Assembly: GCF_027497495.1 (NCBI RefSeq)
Contig: NZ_CP114205.1
Span: forward strand, 8,060,001-8,124,000
Direction of reading: 5' to 3'
DNA: 64,000 bases
Source of the DNA: Streptomyces tubercidicus
GTDB taxonomy: Bacteria; Actinomycetota; Actinomycetes; Streptomycetales; Streptomycetaceae
Positions 26,027-33,526 of this stretch are shown here, one piece after another (the stretch's first letter is position 1; every line of letters starts with the position of its first letter). A program made the position numbers and the translations under genes. Under the pieces are notes generated by a model. It worked only from the letters and a program-made list of their open reading frames with translations, made no database searches and was not told where the DNA came from.

Positions 26027-27426
26027 GACTGGCTCCTGCGGAAACGTCGGATGTTGAGGGCCATGGCCGGGACCACCAGCAGGAGCAGCAGCACACCCAG
26101 GGCACTGCCGAGTCCCTGGTTGTTGCCGCCACCGAAGGAGACCAGCCACATCTGCAGGGCCAGGACATTGGCGTCCTGCTGTACGGGACCGGGGGCGATG
26201 ATGTAGACGAGGTCGAAGACCTTCATCACATTGATCACCATCGTCACGAACACCACGCCCAGGACCGGGCCGAGCAACGGGACGGTGATCCTGCGGAAGA
26301 CCTGCCACTCATTCGCGCCGTCCATCCGCGCGGCCTCCAGAACGTCCCGTGGCATCGAGGAGAGCCCGGCGCCGATGAGCACGAGCGCGAAGCCGGTCCA
26401 GATCCACATGTACGCGCCGATGATGGCCGGGGTGATGAGGGCCGGACCGAGCCAGGAGATGCCCTCGTACGGCGGGGCGAAGTCCTTCGCGGGGAGCTGG
26501 ACGGCGTAGGAGCCCGGGGGCAGATGGGGCAGACGGTAGGAGCCGTCGGGTGCGGTGGTCGCCGTGGCCACCACCTTGCCGTGCGAGTCGACCGCCTCCA
26601 CCGAGAGCGCCGGGAGCCCGCGTTCGCCGCGGTCCACCGTGCCGGGCTTGCCGCCACCGCCGGGGGTGAAGTCGAGGTAGACGACACCGCGCAGTTCACC
26701 GTCGGCGGCCGGGGACGTGGCGGCCGCTGCGGCGGGCCGCGCCCGCGACGGCATGTCCTTCGGCGCGACACCGACCAGACCGAGGTTGACCGTGTTTCCG
26801 GGGCCGGTGCGGTGCGCCGTGCGGTAGGAGCCGTCCTGGCCCTTGGTCAGCTGTTTGTCGCCGAGGCGTGTCTTGGCGGTCGGGAAGGAGGCGGACTTCC
26901 CCTGCACGCTGTCGTGGATGCCGACGGTGACCGCGTTGAGCACACCGCGCTGCGGATCCTGCTCGTAGGCGAGCCGGAAGATGATGCCGGCGGCGAGGAA
27001 GGAGATCGCCATCGGCATGAACATCAGCAGCTTGAACGCCGTCTTCCAGCGGATCTTCTCGGTCAGGACGGCGAGGACCAGGCCGAGTCCGGTCAGCAGC
27101 GCGGGGGCGAAGACCACCCAGATCGCACTGTTGCGGATGGCCCGGAGCGTGGCGGGGTCCTGGAACATCGCGGTGTAGTTGCCGGCGCCGACGAAGGTGT
27201 CGCCCGAGGCGTCGTACAGGCTGCGGATGACCGAGAACCCGATGGGGTACGCGACGAGGGCACCCAGCAGCAACAGCGCGGGAAACAGGAACACCGCGGT
27301 GATCCGCCGACGGCGCCGAGCCGCGCGCCGCACGGCGGAGTTCGCCCTGCCGGGTGTGCCGCCCGGGGTGAGGGACGCGGCGGCGCGCGATGTGGCGGGC
27401 GGCACCGCGGGAGTGGTCACAGGCAT
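26023..27426 (-). CDS. Sugar ABC transporter permease (MalF-like) with an extracellular SdrD/CNA-B-like insert
   Basis: First membrane subunit of the CUT1 importer, 467 residues, longer than the usual ~300. After TM1-TM3 (residues about 42-152) there is an inserted extracellular region of about 165 residues. It contains an unstructured Ala-rich stretch and a carboxypeptidase-regulatory/SdrD-B-like beta-sandwich at about residues 243-314: GELRGVVYLD, ERGLPALSVEAVD, TTAPDGSYRLPHLPPGSYAVQ. The permease then resumes (WLGPALITPAIIGAYMWIWT) with the EAA loop EAARMDGANEWQVFRR at 364-379. MalF proteins of enteric bacteria also carry a large periplasmic loop (P2) that contacts the binding protein; here a different fold occupies the same place. 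ATG 27426 follows the binding-protein gene by 20 bp. Confidence 0.92.
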   Translation of the reverse strand: MPVTTPAVPPATSRAAASLTPGGTPGRANSAVRRAARRRRRITAVFLFPALLLLGALVAYPIGFSVIRSLYDASGDTFVGAGNYTAMFQDPATLRAIRNSAIWVVFAPALLTGLGLVLAVLTEKIRWKTAFKLLMFMPMAISFLAAGIIFRLAYEQDPQRGVLNAVTVGIHDSVQGKSASFPTAKTRLGDKQLTKGQDGSYRTAHRTGPGNTVNLGLVGVAPKDMPSRARPAAAAATSPAADGELRGVVYLDFTPGGGGKPGTVDRGERGLPALSVEAVDSHGKVVATATTAPDGSYRLPHLPPGSYAVQLPAKDFAPPYEGISWLGPALITPAIIGAYMWIWTGFALVLIGAGLSSMPRDVLEAARMDGANEWQVFRRITVPLLGPVLGVVFVTMVINVMKVFDLVYIIAPGPVQQDANVLALQMWLVSFGGGNNQGLGSALGVLLLLLVVPAMALNIRRFRRSQS

Positions 27427-27446
27427 GGGATTCGGGCCCTCGGTCC

Positions 27447-28781
27447 TTACTTTCCGTACGCCTTGGCAGCGGCGGCTTCGAGCTTGTGCGCCGTGGCCTC
27501 GGGGTCCGAGGGGTCGCGCAGGAAGTCCTGCAGCAGCTTCCATTCACCGGCGCCCTGGGTGCCGCCGAAGGCCGCGGGGGCCTGGTCGGACATGTCGAAG
27601 CGCACGGAGTTCCCGGCGTCGGTCAGCCACTGCGCGGCCTTGCGGGTGACCTCGTCGTGGTAAGCGCCCGCGGGCACCTTCTTGTTGGGCGAGATATAGC
27701 CGCCGGCCTTGGCCCACACACCGGACGCCTCCGGCGTGGCCAGGTACTTCACCAGCTCCATCGCGGCCTTCCGGTGCTTTCCGGCCTTCAGCACCACGGC
27801 GGCGTCACCGCCGCTGACCACCGGCGCCTTGCCGTTGTCGACCGCGGGGAAGGGGAAGAACTTGGCGTCCTTGCCGACCTGCTTGTGCAGTTCATCGGTG
27901 ACCAGAGCGCTGACGAAGTCCCCTTCGTAGACCATGGCCGCCCCGGGCTCCGGGCCGAAGACCTGCTGGACGGACTCGGGGAAGTCGGTGCGCAGCGCGC
28001 CCGAACCGCCGCCGGCCACCAGGTTCTTGTCGCCGAAGAGCTTGCCCAGTGTGGTGAGCGCCTTGACGACGCTGGGATCCGTCCACGGAATCTTGTGGGC
28101 GGCGAGCTTGTCGTAATTCTCCTGTCCGGCCTGGGAGAGGTAGATGTTCTCGAACCAGTCGGTGAGCGGCCAGCCGGCCTCGCCCGCGACGGAGAACCCG
28201 GGCACACCCGAGTCGGAGAGCGTACGGCCCGTCTTCAGCAGCTCCTGGTACGTCTTCGCGGGCTTGACCCCGGCCTGCGCGAACGCCTCCGGGCTGTACC
28301 AGACCGTCGACTTGTGCGAGGCCTTGAAGTACAGGCCGTAGTAGGTCTTGTCGACGGTGCCGTAGTCCTTCCACACCTTCGCGAAGTTCTTGTCGGCCGC
28401 GCCGCCGATCTCCGCCGAGAGGGGAGCCAGCCAGCCCTTCTTGGCGAACTGCTGGAGCACGCCGACCTGCGGGACCATCACCACATCGGGGGCGTTGCCG
28501 CCCTCGACCTGACTGCCGATCACCGTCGAGACGTTGTCGCCGGTGGAGGAGAAGCTGACCTTCGCACCGGTCTTCTCGGAGAACGCGTCCAGGACCTTCT
28601 TGAAGTTCTGCTGCTCCACACCGGTCCAGACACCGGCCACGGTGATGCTCTCACCGCTCAGTTCCTGCTTGCCGCCCCCGGTGGAGACTCCGCCGCCGCA
28701 GGCGGTGGCGGAGAGCGCCAGGCTGAGCACGGCCGCGCCGGACAGGGCGGCTCGGGTGTGTCGTACTGCGGGTCGTCTCAT
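27447..28781 (-). CDS. Sugar ABC transporter substrate-binding lipoprotein (MalE-like)
   Basis: Family-1 extracellular solute-binding protein, 444 residues, tethered by a lipid: signal peptide with lipobox SATACGGG (Cys about 27). The type-II binding-protein pattern follows, including ITVAGVWTGVEQQNFKKVLD, GNAPDVVMVPQVG, YGLYFKASHKSTVWYSPEAF and GGDAAVVLKAGKH. The ligand is likely an alpha-glucoside such as maltose, trehalose or isomaltose because an alpha-glucosidase gene precedes it by 62 bp and two CUT1 permeases follow. ATG 28781 is the start that yields the signal peptide. Confidence 0.93.
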   Translation of the reverse strand: MRRPAVRHTRAALSGAAVLSLALSATACGGGVSTGGGKQELSGESITVAGVWTGVEQQNFKKVLDAFSEKTGAKVSFSSTGDNVSTVIGSQVEGGNAPDVVMVPQVGVLQQFAKKGWLAPLSAEIGGAADKNFAKVWKDYGTVDKTYYGLYFKASHKSTVWYSPEAFAQAGVKPAKTYQELLKTGRTLSDSGVPGFSVAGEAGWPLTDWFENIYLSQAGQENYDKLAAHKIPWTDPSVVKALTTLGKLFGDKNLVAGGGSGALRTDFPESVQQVFGPEPGAAMVYEGDFVSALVTDELHKQVGKDAKFFPFPAVDNGKAPVVSGGDAAVVLKAGKHRKAAMELVKYLATPEASGVWAKAGGYISPNKKVPAGAYHDEVTRKAAQWLTDAGNSVRFDMSDQAPAAFGGTQGAGEWKLLQDFLRDPSDPEATAHKLEAAAAKAYGK

Positions 28782-28843
28782 CGTGGGATTCCCTTCGGGA
28801 GGACTTCGGGAGGACTGTGGGAAGAGGGGGAGAACTGCGGGAC

Positions 28844-30583
28844 CTAGCGGGATTCGGGAGCGTCCATCCACCAGGCGGCGGTGGAGCCGGGCAGCGTGTC
28901 CGCGGGGCAGTCGCCGCTCGCCAGCAGGGGGACGCCCGGTACGGGGGCCGGCACCGGCTCGGTGCCGAAGTTGACGGCGCAGACCAGGCCGTCGCCACGG
29001 ACGAACGCCAGGACCTGGGGCGGGGACTCCAGCCAGCGCAGGGTGCCTTCGCCGAGCTGCGGAAGGCTGCGGCGCAGCGCCAGCCCTTCGCGGTACAGAT
29101 GCCAGAACGACCGGGTGTCGGCCAGCGCCCGGTCCGTCGCGTGCTCGGCGAACCACTCGGGCTGCGGCAGCCAGGGCCGTGCCGCGTCGGTCCCACTGGT
29201 GAAGCCGAACGGCGAGGCATGCCCGGACCAGGGCAGCGGCACCCGGCAGCCGTCGCGGATGTGCTCCCGGCTGCCCGTGCGGTGGTAGATCGGATCGGTG
29301 AGGACCTCGTCCGGCAGGTCGACGACCTCCGGCAGGCCCAGTTCCTCGCCCTGGTAGATGTACGCCGCGCCGGGCAGCGCCAGCATCAGCAGCGCTGCGG
29401 CACGGGCCCGCGCCGGACCCAGCTCTCCCGCGGACCCGTTCCGCCCGGGGCCCCCGGGGTCGGCCGCGTACCGGGTGACGGTCCGGACCTGATCGTGGTT
29501 GTTGAGCACCCAGGTGACCGTGGAGCCGGTGCCCGCGATATCGGTGAGCGCCTCGGCGATGACCGTGCGGAAGGTGTCGATGTCCCAGCGCGCGGTCAGC
29601 AGATGGAAGAAGAACGCCTGGTGCAGCTCGTCGGGCCGGACATACGCCGCCTGCTCACTGGGTGTGCGGACGGAGACCTCTCCGACCAGCAGCCGGTCTC
29701 GGCCGTCGTGGGCCGTGTACTCCTCGCACAGGGCGCGCCAGTCGCGCCACACCTGGTGCACCTCGGGCTGGTTCCAGGCCAGCGGGTTGACCGAGTCGCG
29801 GGTCCGCTCGTCGGCCGACGGGTCGGGGGAGTCGGGCAGTTCGGGGTGCTTGAACAGCCCGGCGGCCACATCGATACGGAAGCCGTCGACCCCGCGGTCC
29901 AGCCAGAAGCGCAGCACGCTGTCGAAGTCGCTGCGTACGTCGGGGTTGCGCCAGTTCAGATCGGGCTGTTCGGGCGTGAACATGTGGAGGTACCACTGTC
30001 CGTCGCTGCCGTCCGCCTCCTTGACCCGGGACCAGGCGGGGCCGCCGAACATGGCCCGCCAGTTGTTGGGCGGCAGCTCACCGTTCGCCCCGCGCCCGTC
30101 GGAGAAGTGGAAGAGCGACCGTGCCGGGCTGCCCGGACCGTCCGCCAGCGCGGTGCGGAACCACGGGTGCTCGCTGGAGCAGTGGTTGGGGACGATGTCC
30201 AGGAGCACCTTCAGACCCAGCCGGTGGGCGTCGGCCACCAGGAGGTCGAATTCGGCGAGATCGCCGTATACGGGGTCGACATCGCGGTAGTCCGCGACGT
30301 CATAGCCGTGGTCGTGCTGAGGGGACGGGTAGAAGGGGCTGAGCCAGATGCCGTCCACCCCGAGCTTCTTGAGGTACGGCAACCCCGTGCGCACACCGGC
30401 CAGATCGCCAATGCCGTCTCCGGTGCTGTCGAGGAAGCTGCGGACGTAGACCTGGTAGATCACCGCGTCGCGCCACCAGCGCTGTGCCGTGTTCCGGGAC
30501 GCGACCCCGGTGGCCGGACCGGGGAGGGAGGGGGAGGGCGCGGAGTCGGCGGAGGAGCCGTTCCCTGCCGTGGCTATGAGCAT
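28844..30583 (-). CDS. GH13 alpha-glucosidase (oligo-1,6-/alpha-1,4-glucosidase type)
   Basis: Cytoplasmic alpha-glucosidase, about 579 residues, that should split the imported oligosaccharide. GH13 regions in order: WWRDAVIYQVYVRSF, DGIGDLAGV, DIVPNHCS (region I), GFRIDVAAG (region II, Asp nucleophile), LLVGEVSV (region III, Glu acid/base), VLNNHDQ (region IV). GVDGIWLSPFYPSPQHDHGYDV fits the GH13_23/30 glucosidases. The start is uncertain: ATG 30583 (MLIATAG) is preferred, because the earlier in-frame ATGs at 30646 and 30613 have no ribosome site, and the first lies inside the likely promoter -10. First gene of the glucoside operon. Confidence 0.92.
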   Translation of the reverse strand: MLIATAGNGSSADSAPSPSLPGPATGVASRNTAQRWWRDAVIYQVYVRSFLDSTGDGIGDLAGVRTGLPYLKKLGVDGIWLSPFYPSPQHDHGYDVADYRDVDPVYGDLAEFDLLVADAHRLGLKVLLDIVPNHCSSEHPWFRTALADGPGSPARSLFHFSDGRGANGELPPNNWRAMFGGPAWSRVKEADGSDGQWYLHMFTPEQPDLNWRNPDVRSDFDSVLRFWLDRGVDGFRIDVAAGLFKHPELPDSPDPSADERTRDSVNPLAWNQPEVHQVWRDWRALCEEYTAHDGRDRLLVGEVSVRTPSEQAAYVRPDELHQAFFFHLLTARWDIDTFRTVIAEALTDIAGTGSTVTWVLNNHDQVRTVTRYAADPGGPGRNGSAGELGPARARAAALLMLALPGAAYIYQGEELGLPEVVDLPDEVLTDPIYHRTGSREHIRDGCRVPLPWSGHASPFGFTSGTDAARPWLPQPEWFAEHATDRALADTRSFWHLYREGLALRRSLPQLGEGTLRWLESPPQVLAFVRGDGLVCAVNFGTEPVPAPVPGVPLLASGDCPADTLPGSTAAWWMDAPESR

Positions 30584-30644
30584 CTGCCGTTGATCCCGTT
30601 CTTGCCTGGGCATGCCGTGCGGCTGCGATCGCTGTGATGCATGC

Positions 30645-30675
30645 ATGTTAAGTAGGCATGTCTTTTCGGTGTCAA
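30645..30675 (-). promoter_or_regulatory. Candidate promoter of the alpha-glucoside operon
   Basis: On the minus strand a perfect -35 TTGACA (30670-30675) is followed after 19 bp by TAACAT (30645-30650, 4/6 match to TATAAT). The -10 overlaps a 10-bp palindrome ATGCATGCAT (30637-30646), a possible repressor half of a CUT1-operon operator. Transcription from here would start near 30638, supporting a downstream translation start. Confidence 0.55.
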
Positions 30676-30791
30676 CGAAATGGTCGAAAGTCGCTGCGAG
30701 ATGCCCGAGTATGCGGGGGACTGTCCCTCCAGCCTGTACCTAACAAGTAAGTAGAAGCGTGGGGTGGAGTGCGGTGTGGAGGGTGCCGGGG

Positions 30792-32063
30792 TCAGTCGCG
30801 GCCGACGAGGGCCGTCAGCTCGCGGGTCAGCCGCGCGACGGTGGCATCCGTGCTCCGCCGGTGCACCAGCGCGTCATGCATGACCGCCTGCACGGCCAGA
30901 CTCACCTGGTCATAACGGGGGCTCTTGATACGCGGCTTGGCCGCCAGCACGCCCCGCTTGAGCGTCGGAAGGTACGGGAAGCGCCGCACCAGCTCCGGGT
31001 CCGTGTACAGATCGGCCCAGACCGGCGGCAGCGCCCCCTTGGTGAGCACCCGGCGCTGGACCGACTCGGTCGTCAGATAGGAGATCAGCTCGGTAGCCGT
31101 CTTCTGGTGGCGCGACTGTGTGTTGACCGCCAGATTGGAGCCGCCCAGCGCGCTGGAACCCGGCCCGTCGGGACCCGGCAGCGGCACCGCGCCGAACTTC
31201 CCCGCCACCTCGGAGTGCCGGGCATTGGCCAGCGCATAGGCATACGGCCAGTTCCGCAGGAACAGCAGCCGGCCCTCCTGGAACGTCTCGCGGGACTCCT
31301 CTTCCTTGTACGTCAGCGCCCGCCGCGGGATCCAGCCCTCGCGCACCCCGTCGAGCAGAAAGGACAGACCGCGACGGGCCGCGGGGGAGTCCACCGTCAC
31401 CCGCGAACCCTCGCCCGCGAGCACCGTGCCACCGGCCGACTGCACGGCCTCGACGACATTGGCGGTCAGCCCCTCGTACGGCAGGAACTGGCCCGCGTAA
31501 CCGTCCAGCCCGTACTTGGGCGCGACCGTCTTCGCCAGATGCGCCAACTCGGCCCAGGTGCGCGGCGGCCGCACACCCTCCCGGTCCAGCACGTCCTTGC
31601 GGTAGTAGAGCAGTCCGGCATTGGTCACATAGGGGACCGCGTAGAGCCGCCCCCGGAAGGTGGCGGTGTCCACCACGGGAGGAAGGAAGCGCTTCAGCGG
31701 GAACTGCGCACCGTCCACCGGCTTGATCCAGCCCGCGGCCGCGAACTCCGAGGTCCACGCCACATCGATGTTCAGCACATCGAAGCGGTCACTGCGGGAG
31801 CGCAGCTCGGTGACCATCTGCGCCCGTACCTCGTCGGCCGCGTCCGGCAGCTCGACCAGGGTCACCTTCTCGTGCGGGTGCCGGTCGTTCCAGCCGTCGA
31901 GGACGCCCCGCAGATAGCCCGTGAGGTCGCCGCCCGTCACCAGCGTGACCGGGCCCCGCCCGTCCGTACCGCCCGCCGGTTCCCCGGCCCGCGCGCCCGC
32001 GTTGCCCGCGAACAGCAGAGCGCACACCAGCAGAGCCCGGCCCGCGGCACGCTTCCACCGCAT
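30792..32063 (-). CDS. Solitary extracellular sugar-binding protein
   Basis: Family-1 solute-binding protein of 423 residues: VTLVTGGDLTGYLRGVLDGW, FDVLNIDVAWTSEFAAAGW, VPYVTNAGLLYYRKDVL, LLFLRNWPYAYAL and GGSNLAVN, the standard order of trehalose/maltose-type binding proteins. A strong AAGGAGGAG precedes ATG 32063. There are no permease genes of its own; it lies 209 bp upstream of the alpha-glucoside operon and may serve that importer or another. The signal sequence ends LLFAGNAGARAGE: where homologous lipoproteins have LxxGC, this one has Asn (AAC), so it may be released rather than lipid-anchored. Confidence 0.88.
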   Translation of the reverse strand: MRWKRAAGRALLVCALLFAGNAGARAGEPAGGTDGRGPVTLVTGGDLTGYLRGVLDGWNDRHPHEKVTLVELPDAADEVRAQMVTELRSRSDRFDVLNIDVAWTSEFAAAGWIKPVDGAQFPLKRFLPPVVDTATFRGRLYAVPYVTNAGLLYYRKDVLDREGVRPPRTWAELAHLAKTVAPKYGLDGYAGQFLPYEGLTANVVEAVQSAGGTVLAGEGSRVTVDSPAARRGLSFLLDGVREGWIPRRALTYKEEESRETFQEGRLLFLRNWPYAYALANARHSEVAGKFGAVPLPGPDGPGSSALGGSNLAVNTQSRHQKTATELISYLTTESVQRRVLTKGALPPVWADLYTDPELVRRFPYLPTLKRGVLAAKPRIKSPRYDQVSLAVQAVMHDALVHRRSTDATVARLTRELTALVGRD

Positions 32064-32258
32064 GGGCTCCTCCTTGAACAGGCGTCGACGGGTCACGGGA
32101 CCGACAGCCCGCCCCATGTATACCTGTTAGCCATGCGGGATACTAGATGCTGCAGGAAGATGCGAGAGCGACCCGGCTCACAGCCGTATCGGGCCAGATG
32201 ACCGGCAACTAGGGCTGACCCGGAAGACACCCCCAGGGCGGGGAGGGAGAGGGAGAGC

Positions 32259-32765
32259 GTGCGGCTGCCACTCCTGGCGTTGTTGGTCAGCGGCCCCGCG
32301 CACGGCTACGAACTCAAGCAGGGCCTTGAGAACCTCCTGGGCGCCGCATACCCTCAGCCGAACGTCGGCCAGATCTACGTCACCCTGGGCAGGCTGGAGA
32401 AGGCGGGCCTGATTGAGGGAGAGGACGTCGAGCAGTCGGACCGCCCGAACAAGCGCATCTACCGGATCACCGCGGCGGGACGCGAGACGGTGGACGCCTG
32501 GTTCGAGGAACCCACCGCCGAACCACGGGTCCGGGACGAATTCTTCATGAAGCTCGCCCTGGCCCCCCGCACCGGGACCGCGGACCAGATCGCCCTGATC
32601 AACAAGCAGCGCCGCCACTACCTCAACACCATGCGTGACCTGTCGAAACTCGCGGCGGGTGAGGACCGGGAGAACCGGGTGGCACAGCTGCTGATCGAGG
32701 GCGCGATGCTGCATCTGCAGGCGGATCTGGACTGGCTGGAGCGCTGTCAGGAGGAGTTGGAATGA
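32259..32765 (+). CDS. PadR-family transcriptional regulator
   Basis: A 168-residue repressor starting at GTG 32259 behind GAGGGAGAGGGAG. The winged-helix domain (LPLLALLVSGPAHGYELKQG, QIYVTLGRLEKAGLIEGE, RIYRITAAGRE) is followed by a helical dimerisation tail (HLQADLDWLERCQEE), as in PadR subfamily-1/2. Its stop overlaps the ATG of an ABC ATPase gene (ATGA), so it is the first gene of a three-gene ABC-exporter operon which it very probably represses in response to the exported compound (family knowledge plus layout). Confidence 0.93.
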   Translation: MRLPLLALLVSGPAHGYELKQGLENLLGAAYPQPNVGQIYVTLGRLEKAGLIEGEDVEQSDRPNKRIYRITAAGRETVDAWFEEPTAEPRVRDEFFMKLALAPRTGTADQIALINKQRRHYLNTMRDLSKLAAGEDRENRVAQLLIEGAMLHLQADLDWLERCQEELE

Positions 32766-33523
32766 ACCGGGACGAGCCGTCCGGCCCGATAGTCCGGGCT
32801 GCCGGTCTGGTGAAGACCCACCGGCCGGAAGGCGCCGCCCCGGTCCACGCCGTGCGCGGCGTCGACCTGACCATCGAACGCGGTGAATTCGTCGCCCTCA
32901 CAGGCCCCTCGGGAGCCGGCAAATCCACCCTGCTGCATCTCCTCGGCGGCCTCGACCGGCCCGACAGCGGCTCCCTCTGGCTCGACGGCCACCAGGCCGA
33001 CGCCTACAGCGAGGCACGCTGGGCGGTGCTGCGCCGCAACCACATCGGCATCGTCTTCCAGTTCTTCAACCTTGTCTCCAACCTCACCGTCGCCGACAAC
33101 GTCGAACTCCCCGCACTGCTCGCCGGCCGCTCCCCCCGGCAGGCCCGCACCGACCGGGCCGAGCTGCTCGACGAGCTGGGTCTGACCGGCAAGGAGCACA
33201 GCACACCGGGCGAGCTGTCCGGCGGCGAACAGCAGCGCGTCGCCCTCGCCCGCGCCCTGGTCAACACCCCCAGTCTGCTGCTCGCCGACGAACCGGCCGG
33301 AAGCCTCGACAGCAAGGGCACCAGAGAGGTGCTGCGCCTGCTCGCCCGCTTCCACCAGCGCGGCCAGACGATCCTGCTGGTCACCCATGACGCCAGGATG
33401 GCCAGCGCCGCGGACCGGGTGATCAGCTTCTTCGACGGCCAGATCGTCGACGACGCACACCTCGGCGACGCCCCGAAGCGCCCCGCGGCCGGTGTGTCCG
33501 ATGTCCTCAAGCTCCAGGGCTGA
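32762..33523 (+). CDS. ABC transporter ATP-binding protein (LolD/MacB type)
   Basis: A 253-residue ATPase of the MacB/LolD clade, coupling ATP hydrolysis to the FtsX-like permease next door. Walker A is GPSGAGKST (about residue 46), Q-loop FQFFNLVSNLT, signature LSGGEQQR, Walker B LLLADEPAGSLD, and H-loop THDARMA. The ATG overlaps the PadR stop; the permease starts 3 bp after the stop. A probable drug, lipid or peptide exporter or a cell-envelope mechanotransmission complex; substrate unknown. Confidence 0.95.
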   Translation: MNRDEPSGPIVRAAGLVKTHRPEGAAPVHAVRGVDLTIERGEFVALTGPSGAGKSTLLHLLGGLDRPDSGSLWLDGHQADAYSEARWAVLRRNHIGIVFQFFNLVSNLTVADNVELPALLAGRSPRQARTDRAELLDELGLTGKEHSTPGELSGGEQQRVALARALVNTPSLLLADEPAGSLDSKGTREVLRLLARFHQRGQTILLVTHDARMASAADRVISFFDGQIVDDAHLGDAPKRPAAGVSDVLKLQG

Positions 33524-33526
33524 CCC

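Noticed and set aside
28817..30637. A 606-codon + strand open frame opposite the GH13 glucosidase
   Set aside because: Glycosidase motifs on the minus strand are unambiguous.
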